From an uncultured Bacteroidales bacterium (GTDB taxonomy: Bacteria; Bacteroidota; Bacteroidia; Bacteroidales; P3): a DNA stretch of 64,000 nucleotides. The DNA lies in the NCBI GenBank assembly GCA_910586395.1, contig CAJUFX010000002.1, positions 215,598 through 279,597 of the forward strand, in the 5' to 3' direction. This document shows positions 1 to 8,820 of this stretch, in pieces. The first letter of the stretch is position 1. Each line of letters opens with the position of its first letter. Below the pieces are notes generated by a model. That model saw nothing but the letters and a program-made list of their open reading frames with translations. It was not told the DNA's origin and ran no database searches. A program made the position numbers and the translations under genes.

Positions 1-535
1 CCTTGAGTTTTTCCAGCAGTTCCGTTTCGCTCATGGAGCGGGGCAGGCTGCCGTGCAGCCCCGCGCCCGCCATATTTTCAGAGCCCGGCAACGGTTCCAG
101 CACCGCCCGCTGCCGCAGTTCGAGTCTGTCGGCCCAGTAGGCGTTCACGCCCGTGGGCGCGTTGTCGAAATTCGTATGGGCGGCGTACCACGCGATGCCG
201 TGTTCCAGCGAACGGCGCAACATGTTTCCGAAAGGCGTTGTCGGGTCAATCTTTTTCAAGCCGCGGAAAATGGCCGGATGATGCGCGATGATCAGCCCCG
301 CGCCTTCGGCTATAGCCTCCTCCACGACATCCGGCGTGATGTCGGTGCAGAGCAAGGCTTTGTCCACCGGTTGTTGCGGCGAGCCGAGGATCAGCCCCGC
401 GTTGTCGTAACTCTCCTGCCATCTTAGCGGCGCCACCGCCTCTATCGCCCCCGTGACCTCCGCCACCGTCAGGCGGTCGGCCGTAACCTCCTCCGTCCCC
501 GTCAGGCGGTCGGCCGTCGATTTAAAATCGTCCAT
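1..535 (-). CDS. Nif3-like dinuclear metal-centre protein (DUF34/YbgI-YqfO family), 3' end outside the window
   Basis: The reading frame opens at ATG 535 and runs off the left edge (178 codons visible). The translation carries the family hallmarks in order: a W-Q-E-S-Y-D-N-A-G-L segment (about residues 39-48), L-C-T-D-I-T-P, the metal-binding I-I-A-H-H-P-A-I-F motif, and A-A-H-T-N-F-D (a further metal ligand region). In this family two metals are bound by these His/Asp residues; the proteins form toroidal hexamers and their substrate is not settled. The first ~25 residues are longer than usual and contain a short internal duplication (T-A-D-R-L-T twice). The next gene upstream on the same strand is an SMR stump, so the usual operon context is missing. 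Family assignment is secure; physiological role is not known. Confidence 0.88.
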   Translation of the reverse strand, partial: MDDFKSTADRLTGTEEVTADRLTVAEVTGAIEAVAPLRWQESYDNAGLILGSPQQPVDKALLCTDITPDVVEEAIAEGAGLIIAHHPAIFRGLKKIDPTTPFGNMLRRSLEHGIAWYAAHTNFDNAPTGVNAYWADRLELRQRAVLEPLPGSENMAGAGLHGSLPRSMSETELLEKLK

Positions 536-597
536 ATACATGTTTTTGATGCTCAATGGTTCGTTCAATGGCTCAACCGTTCAACTCATTTTCAGCC
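536..597. repeat. Degenerate 8-9 bp TTGA(A/G)C tandem repeat
   Basis: Read on the minus strand this spacer contains four near-copies of GTTGAACG / GTTGAGCC / ATTGAACG / ATTGAGC in a row between the SMR stump and the Nif3 start. It looks like a decayed minisatellite; no promoter is evident in it. Confidence 0.5.
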
Positions 598-696
598 CTA
601 CAATCGAACCGCCCCCGTCGCGCCTTTCATCTTGCCGAGGCAGAACGCGAAAGCCGTCTCGAACAGCCCCGCCGCAATCAGAATAATCCAATTCAT
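598..696 (-). pseudogene. Truncated small multidrug resistance (SMR/SugE-type) transporter, N-terminal stump
   Basis: ATG 696 opens a 32-codon frame ending in TAG 598. It starts MNWIILIAAGLFETAF and continues with C-L-G-K-M-K-G, which matches the first transmembrane helix and loop of SugE/EmrE-type transporters, including the essential membrane glutamate (residue 13, L-F-E). The remaining three helices (about 75 residues) are absent: the frame stops and the Nif3 start follows 63 bp later. Only 4 bp separate its start from the end of the restriction gene. I read it as a deletion remnant. A functional 32-residue membrane peptide cannot be excluded. Confidence 0.65.
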
Positions 697-700
697 GATA

Positions 701-2380
701 TTACAAACTTAACCAATTTGTTGCCTTTTGTTTAATGGCTTCGAACCATTGCATTTCATTTTTACATGTTTTAACCAACTTGTTGGAATATTCGAACAGG
801 TTGCGTACATGTCGGGGAGTGGGAGTATAATCCACTTGATAACTGTCTTCCAACATTTTTTGGAAGACGGATAATGGTAAAGGGACGATAGTGGATTGAC
901 CGCCGTAATATGAAATATTGAGGCGGTGAAGTGTGTAAAAATGCGCGATACAGGCTTCGTTGATATGGGGCGCGAGAAAGAGGCAATAGCAAGGTTTACC
1001 ACTTGTTTTTTTCATCTTTCCCAAATGTCGGCTTACCGGTTCACCCTCCATATCATATTGTTTTTGTCCGGTGGCCATGGTTACTTCAACAGCCAGCAGA
1101 TAATCGCCATAGTCGCAAACAATATCGGGTGTGTTTCCAGGTGCTGTGGAGAGCGGCTTGCCGAAATCATCAAAATTTAAGTTGGCCTGTATTCTGCCGC
1201 CGTTAAGCATGGTCATGGCTCGCCATGTGTTCCATTCAAGCATGAGCGGCGCATCGTATAGTTCGTTGCGTTCTATTTGATGGAAAGTTTCTTGAATTTG
1301 ATCGTATGATTGATAGTTTTTAAGTTCACTTACTTGGTTTGCTATCAGTGCGTTTTTCCGCCGCTCGCTAAGGTCATGCAACAGATTTTTCAAATCGCTG
1401 ATACTGGCATTTTTAGGGAAAGAACTTGTTTTAAATTCTACATTCAGGCGTTCAATAAGCGCCTTTCGGTTATCAGTTAATAATTTAGGTAACTTCGGAT
1501 TGCCGAGATAATCGGCATAAAGAGGTTCTTCGTTGATAAAACAAGGGTTGCGGTCAACGGTTTTCAGCAGATAATCGACATCTTTGATGCGTTCTCCGGC
1601 TATACTTAACGATTTGCCCGTATTGGAAACGTTTACCACCCCTGTCGCTCGCAAATAACGGAAGCAGGCATCGGCATAATCACGCGTATTGCTGGCTTGC
1701 GTTTTCAAAAATTTATTTAAGGAAAGGTCATTACTTTCCCTTGTTTTGATTTCACCTTGGGCAATACGTGTAGCATAGACGTTTTTTAATTCATCCAGCA
1801 AATAATTTATTTTGAAAGTACGATAATTTTGAGGATGTTCCGTTTTAGCTATACGAAAACGGTTTATTTTCTGTACTATACTGGCGAAATTATGCCAATC
1901 GGTCAATTGCATGCCGAAAATTTGCAATTCATCGAATGTCAAAGAACCCAAGGTTCTGATCAAACGTAATATTTCCAGATAAGGCTTTACGCAAAAAGCA
2001 GTCGCTTTGACAGTCGGTTTGTGATAAGGCGAAGGAATTTGAAATTTCAGTAACTGCCGGAGGAAAATCTCGTCTTGATATTTGGAATCAAGTAGCATTT
2101 TCCCAGCTGGAGTCAGGGATATGGCAGGCGATAGATTGACGAATCCCAATGATTTTGGTGCTCGGTTTATTCTGTCTCTTGCGCTCAACGCAGGGTCGTT
2201 TTCGCCTTTCCCATTGAAGAATTGCTCTTCGCGCAGTATTTCTATAAAATGCCGTTGCGTCTCGTTATTCCAAGGCTGTCCGTTAAAATGTCTGACGAGC
2301 AAGTCTATTTCCGGAATCATTTTCGATGGCGTTCTCGGCGAGGTGGTCAAGAACAATAATTGACTATTTATGTATGCCAT
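701..2380 (-). CDS. AlwI-family type II restriction endonuclease
   Basis: 559 residues from ATG 2380; an in-frame TTG 18 bp further upstream is less likely. The N-terminus (residues ~8-40: T-S-P-R-T-P-x-K-M-I-P-E-I, then N-G-Q-P-W-N-N-E-T-Q) is the characteristic opening of the AlwI/BspD6I-like family. The catalytic part is a PD-(D/E)xK variant: P-D-I-V-C-D...L-L-A-V-E-V-T at roughly residues 427-443. Family members cut a few bases outside an asymmetric site (AlwI itself: GGATC). The gene overlaps the end of the adjacent adenine methyltransferase by 17 bp, the expected order M then R. AT-richer than its neighbours, consistent with horizontal acquisition. The exact recognition site cannot be read from sequence. 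Confidence 0.82.
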   Translation of the reverse strand: MAYINSQLLFLTTSPRTPSKMIPEIDLLVRHFNGQPWNNETQRHFIEILREEQFFNGKGENDPALSARDRINRAPKSLGFVNLSPAISLTPAGKMLLDSKYQDEIFLRQLLKFQIPSPYHKPTVKATAFCVKPYLEILRLIRTLGSLTFDELQIFGMQLTDWHNFASIVQKINRFRIAKTEHPQNYRTFKINYLLDELKNVYATRIAQGEIKTRESNDLSLNKFLKTQASNTRDYADACFRYLRATGVVNVSNTGKSLSIAGERIKDVDYLLKTVDRNPCFINEEPLYADYLGNPKLPKLLTDNRKALIERLNVEFKTSSFPKNASISDLKNLLHDLSERRKNALIANQVSELKNYQSYDQIQETFHQIERNELYDAPLMLEWNTWRAMTMLNGGRIQANLNFDDFGKPLSTAPGNTPDIVCDYGDYLLAVEVTMATGQKQYDMEGEPVSRHLGKMKKTSGKPCYCLFLAPHINEACIAHFYTLHRLNISYYGGQSTIVPLPLSVFQKMLEDSYQVDYTPTPRHVRNLFEYSNKLVKTCKNEMQWFEAIKQKATNWLSL

Positions 2381-3329
2381 AGGGTTGAGTAGCTTCAAAT
2401 AATCTTAATTGCGCACCATCGGTTTCATCTGTGATTTTGTAGGCAGGATGCTCTGTCGTCGCGTGATGCCAGCGGATTTTATAATTGGCGACGACGATAT
2501 GTTTGGCTACCGCTTTAAAACGGTTCCGGATATTGACGGCATAGTTTTTTTCGTATTCGTCAATGATATACCCCCTGTATAGACTGTCCGTCAAAGGGGT
2601 TTTCCCTATAATCATAAGGGCTTTGCATGGTAAATTCGTGAAATCTTCGGCCAATTGGCGATGGTTTTTTTCATTGAAACCATCTTGGTATTCTTTATTG
2701 CCGTAATCGGAAAATACACAATCGTATGGTGGATCCAGAAAAACAAAATCATCGGCTTGGCACAAATCGAAAATACGGCGGTAGTCCGTGTTGAACAGAA
2801 CGGATTTCTGAAGGAGTTTACTGTGTGACAATGTGATGGATTTTGTATTGAGATTTTTATAACGACCGAAAGGAACGTTGAATTCCCCTTGTGCATTATA
2901 GCGAATCATGCCGGAATAGGCGGTTTTGTTAATGTAATAATACAATAAGGCATCGGAGTAAGACTTTTCCGATATATCATTGAACATGGCGCGGAGTCGG
3001 TAATAAAGCGCTTCGTTCATATCTTTCACACGTTCATTCGGATGTTTATTTTTAAGTGCGTCGAAATTTTGCCTGTTTTTGGTATAGATTGTTTCTATTT
3101 CGTCCAATTCCTTGCGCAATGCCGGATAATTGTCGCGAACGCCCTGATAAAAATTTATGAGTTTGCTGTTGATATCATTGATGATGGCTTTTTCAGGCTC
3201 TAAGTGAAAAAACAGAGCGCCGCCACCGAAAAAGGGTTCGATATAGCGGCCGGAAAAATCAGGTACATACCACATGATATGCGGTATTTCTTTGGATTTT
3301 CCACCCCTGTATTTAATCATTGGCTTCAT
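2364..3329 (-). CDS. DNA adenine N6-methyltransferase, D12 (Dam-like) class
   Basis: 321 residues. The N-terminal K-Y-R-G-G-K (residues 6-11) and E-P-F-F-G-G-G (31-37, motif I, SAM binding) and the catalytic D-P-P-Y (199-202, motif IV) occur in the order typical of class-alpha D12 enzymes such as Dam, M.DpnIIA and M.EcoRV. It transfers a methyl group from SAM to adenine N6 and should protect the host from the endonuclease encoded immediately downstream and overlapping by 17 bp. Because the AlwI site GGATC contains GATC on both strands, a GATC-specific enzyme of this class could protect both strands alone; no second methyltransferase is present next to the pair. Specificity is inferred, not shown. 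Confidence 0.9.
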   Translation of the reverse strand: MKPMIKYRGGKSKEIPHIMWYVPDFSGRYIEPFFGGGALFFHLEPEKAIINDINSKLINFYQGVRDNYPALRKELDEIETIYTKNRQNFDALKNKHPNERVKDMNEALYYRLRAMFNDISEKSYSDALLYYYINKTAYSGMIRYNAQGEFNVPFGRYKNLNTKSITLSHSKLLQKSVLFNTDYRRIFDLCQADDFVFLDPPYDCVFSDYGNKEYQDGFNEKNHRQLAEDFTNLPCKALMIIGKTPLTDSLYRGYIIDEYEKNYAVNIRNRFKAVAKHIVVANYKIRWHHATTEHPAYKITDETDGAQLRLFEATQPYGIHK

Positions 3330-3468
3330 GGTTCTGCCAGCATTGAATGGATGTTTCTGTAATTTTTGTGCGAAATTACTAAAATTATTCAGACGTGAAT
3401 AGTTTTATTTCTTAATAATCCTTAAACGTAAATGGATTATCCCGTTTATCCAGTGTCGCGTCCCCCGT

Positions 3469-4548
3469 TCATCCCGCGCCGACCGCGCCGAACTGGCAGA
3501 AAAAGCTGACGAGGAACGGCACCGACAGATCGACGAGGAAGCCGTGGTAGGCCGCGAGCGGCGCATAGGCCGGTCCGCAGAAGCGCGTGATCGTGGGCAG
3601 GGTCGTGTCCATCGACGTGGCGCCGCCCACCGAGATGAGGCCGAGGCGGCTGATGCGCGACAGGAGCGGCGCGGCCAAAAGGGCCGTCATTTCCCGCAGG
3701 ATGTTGGCCAACAGCGCGACCGTGGCCCAGCCCGCGCCGAGCGTCTGCCCGATGAGGATGCTGGAGAGCGAATAATAGGCGAAGCCCGAACCGACGGCGA
3801 GGCTCTCCGCGAACGGTTTTCCCGGCAAGAGGAAGCCCACGGCCGCCACGCCCGCCAGACTGCCGCAAACCGTACAGAGCGGCAGGAACCAATAGCGTTT
3901 GGGTTGTCCTTTGAGTTGGGCGAACAGCCCTTCCGTCAAGCCGATTTGCAGCCCCACGAGGAAAATCAGCACGAAGAGGATGTAGCGGCCGATGAGGTCG
4001 CCGCGGCTCCGCACGCCTTCCGGCAACCATCCGAAACGTGCGAGCAGCAATCCGGCCACGAAGCAACACAGGATGATGAGGCTGCCGCGCATCCGTTTCC
4101 ACAGCGGTTCCGGTGCATCGAGGCCGTTTTTATGGGATGAACCGCCGCCCGCAGGGCCGCCCCCGTTTCCGCTTCCCGCCACGGGCCGGTCCCGCAAGGC
4201 CGCCCCCCCGCTTGTTGCGGCCGCCGCCTCCGCTTTTTCGCCATCGCGTCCGCCCCCCGCATGTTCCAACGCCCAGGCCGCCGCCATGCAACCCGCCACC
4301 GCGCCCAAGGTCAGCCACAGGGCCGTCAGTCCGAAGGCCGGAATCCGCGCCATGAGCGTCGCGTCGCCGCCTATGGACACGCCGAGGAAAAACAGCAGCA
4401 GGTAGATGACCGCCGACAAAACGACCGGCAGTCCCGTCGCCACGGCTCGCGCCGCCCCTGCACTGGCTCGCGCCCGCATCGCCGTCCGCCGCAGCGTCCA
4501 ACCTATCAACATACCGCTCAAAATCAGTGGTATCAGAATCTTAACCAT
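3469..4548 (-). CDS. lysO: LysO (YbjE/DUF340)-family lysine exporter
   Basis: 359 residues with about eight hydrophobic segments. Family landmarks are G-S-G-F-A-Y-Y-S-L-S (C-terminal half) and G-G-A-T-S-M-D-T-T-L-P, as in Escherichia coli LysO, which exports lysine across the inner membrane. Between the first three helices and the rest lies an unusual hydrophilic Gly/Ala-rich linker (about residues 95-155, with a poly-Gly/Ala/Ser stretch) that is longer than in family members I know. The next gene (MATE, minus strand) lies 61 bp upstream, so the two may share a transcript. A lysine exporter is notable in a genome that ferments lysine with an operon located 46-55 kb in this window. Substrate is inferred from the family. 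Confidence 0.8.
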   Translation of the reverse strand: MVKILIPLILSGMLIGWTLRRTAMRARASAGAARAVATGLPVVLSAVIYLLLFFLGVSIGGDATLMARIPAFGLTALWLTLGAVAGCMAAAWALEHAGGGRDGEKAEAAAATSGGAALRDRPVAGSGNGGGPAGGGSSHKNGLDAPEPLWKRMRGSLIILCCFVAGLLLARFGWLPEGVRSRGDLIGRYILFVLIFLVGLQIGLTEGLFAQLKGQPKRYWFLPLCTVCGSLAGVAAVGFLLPGKPFAESLAVGSGFAYYSLSSILIGQTLGAGWATVALLANILREMTALLAAPLLSRISRLGLISVGGATSMDTTLPTITRFCGPAYAPLAAYHGFLVDLSVPFLVSFFCQFGAVGAG

Positions 4549-4609
4549 GGCGATTCACCAGTTGCAATATGAAAACAAACCAAATTTACACTTTTCTTCG
4601 CGATTTCCT

Positions 4610-5971
4610 TTATTTCCGTCCGGAAACGAAATGAAACCCCAGAATCGCGAGCGACGTCAGGAATTCCGAAACGGGCATGGCCAGCCAGATGCCCGGCGTG
4701 CCTGCCATCATCGGCATCAGCAAGAAACTCGGCACCAGGCAGATCAGCCCTCTTGACAGGGCGAAAAACGTGGCCGGTTTCACTTTCTCTATGCTTTGGA
4801 AATAGCCTACCACAGTTAGGTTGAGAATGAAAAAGATAAAACCCGTCGCGAAGTAGGGCAGGCCGTTGATGGCGATTTGGGCCGCCGCATCCGCCGGGTT
4901 GAGGAACAAACCGACCAAAACGTGCGGAACACCGATAAAAAGCCCCATGACCAAAAGGCCGCAGACCACGGCTGTCGTCAGCGCGATACGTTCGGTGGCG
5001 TAAACGCGTTCGTGGAGGCCCCTGCCGAAATTATAGCTGATGATCGGCTGGGCGGACTGCGCGATGGCGTTGCCCACCATGAAGACGAACGGCATGTAGT
5101 AGCAGGCGATGCCGAAAGCCCCTACGCCGTTGTCGCCCAGATATTTCATAAACACGAGATTGCCCATGAACATCAACAGGGCCATCGTGGCTTCACCCAA
5201 TAGGGCCGATGAGCCGATATGGCATTGATAGCCGATGTTCCGTATCGACAGTCGGATGCTTTTTACGCTCATTTTTAAGCGTATCAACCGCAGATGCCTG
5301 GCAAAGAACAAGAGGTAGCCGATGGCGATCAGCCCGCCTATGACCGTGCTGATGGCCGTGGCGAAAGACGCGCCCCGCACGCCCCAGCCGAGCGGGAAGA
5401 TGAACACGTAGTCCAATACGATATTGGCCACGGCACTGATCAGGCTACACCACATCGCGACGCGGGGCGAATCGTCCAGACGGATGATGAAGAGCGATAC
5501 GGAGATCCACATCTGAAAGAGGATGGCCGGCAGGTACCACAGCATATAGTCGGTCACGAGCGGCAGCAGGTGTTCCGACGCGCCGAGCAGCCGGACGGTC
5601 GTTTCCGGAAAAGCGGTCATAAAGGCGATGAACAGCAGGGCGACCAATGTCACGAACGCCATGGCCTGCGTCACGTTGAGGCGGGCGACTTTCGTCTTGC
5701 CTTTGGCGAGGTGGATGGAAGCCACGACCGAACAGCCGATGCCGGCCATCAGCCCGATACCGGTGAAAATCATGAACATGGGGGCGAAGATATTGATGGC
5801 CGCGATGCCGTCGCTGCCCACGCTCTGCCCGACGAAAATGCCGTCTATCGCCGTTACGGCCGATATGCTGAGCATACCCAGGAGCGTGGGTACGAAATAT
5901 TTGCGGAATAAAACCGACACATTCAACGTGGCCAGGTCGATGGCGTCTTCTTTCAGATTGTCCGTTTTCAT
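4610..5971 (-). CDS. MATE-family multidrug/cation antiporter
   Basis: 453 residues, about twelve transmembrane segments in two homologous halves. The first ~60 residues (F-R-K-Y-F-V-P-T-L-L-G-M then D-G-I-F-V-G-Q) and the Q-S-A-Q-P-I-I-S-Y-N-F-G-R-G segment at the start of the second half are typical of Bacteroidales MATE pumps of the DinF/MepA-like branch. It would exchange Na+ or H+ for organic cations across the inner membrane. Upstream lies a 228-bp leader containing a strong hairpin with a U tail and one copy of the 37-bp promoter-bearing repeat, so its expression is probably controlled in the leader or by read-through from mntA-hepT. Confidence 0.88.
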   Translation of the reverse strand: MKTDNLKEDAIDLATLNVSVLFRKYFVPTLLGMLSISAVTAIDGIFVGQSVGSDGIAAINIFAPMFMIFTGIGLMAGIGCSVVASIHLAKGKTKVARLNVTQAMAFVTLVALLFIAFMTAFPETTVRLLGASEHLLPLVTDYMLWYLPAILFQMWISVSLFIIRLDDSPRVAMWCSLISAVANIVLDYVFIFPLGWGVRGASFATAISTVIGGLIAIGYLLFFARHLRLIRLKMSVKSIRLSIRNIGYQCHIGSSALLGEATMALLMFMGNLVFMKYLGDNGVGAFGIACYYMPFVFMVGNAIAQSAQPIISYNFGRGLHERVYATERIALTTAVVCGLLVMGLFIGVPHVLVGLFLNPADAAAQIAINGLPYFATGFIFFILNLTVVGYFQSIEKVKPATFFALSRGLICLVPSFLLMPMMAGTPGIWLAMPVSEFLTSLAILGFHFVSGRK

Positions 5972-6058
5972 GGCGTTTTTGGTTTTTGGCGTCAGGCCTT
6001 TCGGTCGTGGCGGTCCCGAAACGGCTTCAACACGGCCTCAGGGGCATCCCGGAAACGG

Positions 6059-6118
6059 AAAAAGCCGGATAAAATGAAAGGATCAAACATCTGTTTTACC
6101 CAGTCATCTTATCCGGCT
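6059..6118 (-). terminator. Terminator-like hairpin in the MATE leader
   Basis: In the minus direction a 15-bp stem (arms 6104-6118 and 6063-6077, one mismatch, 26-nt loop) is followed by five U residues. It lies 82 bp after hepT and 88 bp before the MATE start. It may terminate the mntA-hepT transcript or act as an attenuator for the MATE gene. Confidence 0.6.
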
Positions 6119-6158
6119 CCCGCCCTCCGATGAGGATTACAAAACTATGTATCTTGAT

Positions 6159-6195
6159 AGCAAAGATGGGTCAAAAATTCCGGAATACCAAATTT
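6159..6195. repeat. 37-bp direct repeat, copy 1 (left flank of the toxin-antitoxin pair)
   Basis: Identical over 37 bp to 6875-6911. It begins 5 bp after the hepT stop codon. It contains the 10-bp palindrome ATTCCGGAAT and, on the minus strand, a promoter-like TTTG-N20-CATCTTTG. Confidence 0.95.
6161..6192 (-). promoter_or_regulatory. Putative promoter inside repeat copy 1, reading towards the MATE gene
   Basis: Minus strand TTTG (6189-6192), 20-bp spacer, CATCTTTG (6161-6168), one mismatch from the Bacteroidetes TAnnTTTG -7 box. The palindrome ATTCCGGAAT sits in the spacer and could be an operator. Confidence 0.5.
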
Positions 6196-6199
6196 AAGC

Positions 6200-6541
6200 T
6201 CAGTCTTCATCGAGCAATGCTGAAACTTCGCTTTTGAGTAGGGGTAAATGATTCACGATAATCCCCCAAAGGATATCGGGTTTAAGCGAGTCGTATGCAT
6301 GTATGACGAAATTCCTTGTATCGACGATTTTCCGGGCGGAAGTAATAGGAATGTCAGGAGAAAGTTTTAAAATTTGGTTCATGGCTTCCCCCATAATCTC
6401 GATATTCCTTTCAACGCCTCTTCTAAAAAGCGTGTCTTGGCAGAAAGACACATATTCTTTAGGGCGTTCTGCCATAAACGATTCGATTTCCTGAATGGAA
6501 GAAAGAATATCTGACAGATATTTTTTGGTTTTTCTATCCAT
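6200..6541 (-). CDS. hepT: HepT-type HEPN ribonuclease toxin (DUF86)
   Basis: 113 residues. The HEPN active-site motif R-x4-H-x-Y is complete: R76, H81, Y83 (T-R-N-F-V-I-H-A-Y). In characterised MNT-HEPN pairs HepT is an RNase and the motif tyrosine is AMPylated by the partner MntA, which silences it. The start overlaps the end of mntA by 8 bp, indicating translational coupling. The pair is bracketed by a perfect 37-bp direct repeat, suggesting insertion as a module. Toxin activity is inferred from the family. Confidence 0.88.
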   Translation of the reverse strand: MDRKTKKYLSDILSSIQEIESFMAERPKEYVSFCQDTLFRRGVERNIEIMGEAMNQILKLSPDIPITSARKIVDTRNFVIHAYDSLKPDILWGIIVNHLPLLKSEVSALLDED

Positions 6542-6836
6542 AAATCAAATGTTTAGTATCATCCAATTCCTCTTTGAAATAGGGGTTTTTGACCGCGGAT
6601 TCATCCACTAAATCCACTTCCCTTCCAAAGAGTGATACCAACGCGTGGTAAAAATTGAAGAAATTGTCAGCATAATTGTTATGGTCTATTTCCGTATTGA
6701 AATCGACCAATAAATCCACATCGCTCTGTTCGTTGAAACGCGGCGTCAGAATGGAGCCGAAAGCATAAAGTTTCTTGACCTTGTGCGTCTGGCATAAGGC
6801 AAACAACTTTTGGATATTGTCGGTAATCAGGTGCAT
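6534..6836 (-). CDS. mntA: MntA-type nucleotidyltransferase antitoxin
   Basis: 100 residues of the minimal nucleotidyltransferase fold. The signature G-S-x10-D-x-D is exact: G27, S28, D39, D41; a third acidic residue is supplied by E-V-D-L-V-D near residue 74. MntA uses ATP to AMPylate the tyrosine of the HEPN toxin encoded immediately downstream. A promoter-like TTTG-N20-CATCTTTG lies 41 bp upstream inside the 37-bp repeat. The antitoxin-first order and 8-bp overlap are typical for the family. Confidence 0.88.
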   Translation of the reverse strand: MHLITDNIQKLFALCQTHKVKKLYAFGSILTPRFNEQSDVDLLVDFNTEIDHNNYADNFFNFYHALVSLFGREVDLVDESAVKNPYFKEELDDTKHLIYG

Positions 6837-6874
6837 ATTTTTTCAGGCATTCAATGTAGAGTTGCAATGCGGTA

Positions 6875-6911
6875 AGCAAAGATGGGTCAAAAATTCCGGA
6901 ATACCAAATTT
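6875..6911. repeat. 37-bp direct repeat, copy 2 (right flank of the toxin-antitoxin pair)
   Basis: Perfect match to 6159-6195 in the same orientation; the two copies are 716 bp apart start to start and enclose only mntA and hepT. Confidence 0.95.
6877..6908 (-). promoter_or_regulatory. Putative mntA-hepT promoter
   Basis: Minus strand TTTG (6905-6908), 20-bp spacer, CATCTTTG (6877-6884), 41 bp upstream of mntA. The spacer holds ATTCCGGAAT, a candidate operator. Confidence 0.55.
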
Positions 6912-7003
6912 GGAGCGACCGCCAACTTCCAAACTTCGGTTCGCTCCCAAAGCGTTCATACAGAATAAGGATAATCAAACATACGATTAAAAGAAAAAAA
7001 GAT

Positions 7004-7011
7004 TAACTTTG
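7004..7011 (+). promoter_or_regulatory. Putative sufB -7 element
   Basis: TAACTTTG fits the Bacteroidetes TAnnTTTG box and lies 56-68 bp upstream of the two candidate sufB starts. A clear -33 TTTG is not visible at the usual distance. Confidence 0.45.
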
Positions 7012-7066
7012 TCGTATATTATAAAGTGCACATGGTGGCGCGGTATTTGCAGAAAGGCGCCGATAG

Positions 7067-8554
<1,488 letters not shown>

Positions 8555-8600
8555 AAGCGGTGGCCGGTTTTGCGGCGGTTGGCGGGTTTTGTTTGACCCG

Positions 8601-8709
8601 ACGGGCAGCTTTGGGTGCCCGTAGAAGCGACGGCGGGCAACACAAGGGCCGGGTACGCGGCGCGAAGCGGCAGGTCGCGCGATGCGCGGAAAGGGGCGCG
8701 AAGCGGCAG
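8601..8709. repeat. Hairpin and 14-bp direct repeats in the sufB-sufC spacer
   Basis: The 266-bp spacer between sufB and sufC holds a 7-bp stem-loop (8601-8622, ACGGGCA/TGCCCGT) and two copies of GCGCGAAGCGGCAG (8660-8673 and 8696-8709). I see no open reading frame of interest and no clear promoter. Confidence 0.6.
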
Positions 8710-8820
8710 CCGTGGCGTAAATTGAGCGTAGCGAAATCATTCACACCGCTATGTACAATTATGTTGTGAATAAAACGTGCCTTGAAAAGGAAGTTTGAAA
8801 GAAGCTAATACGATAAAGAT

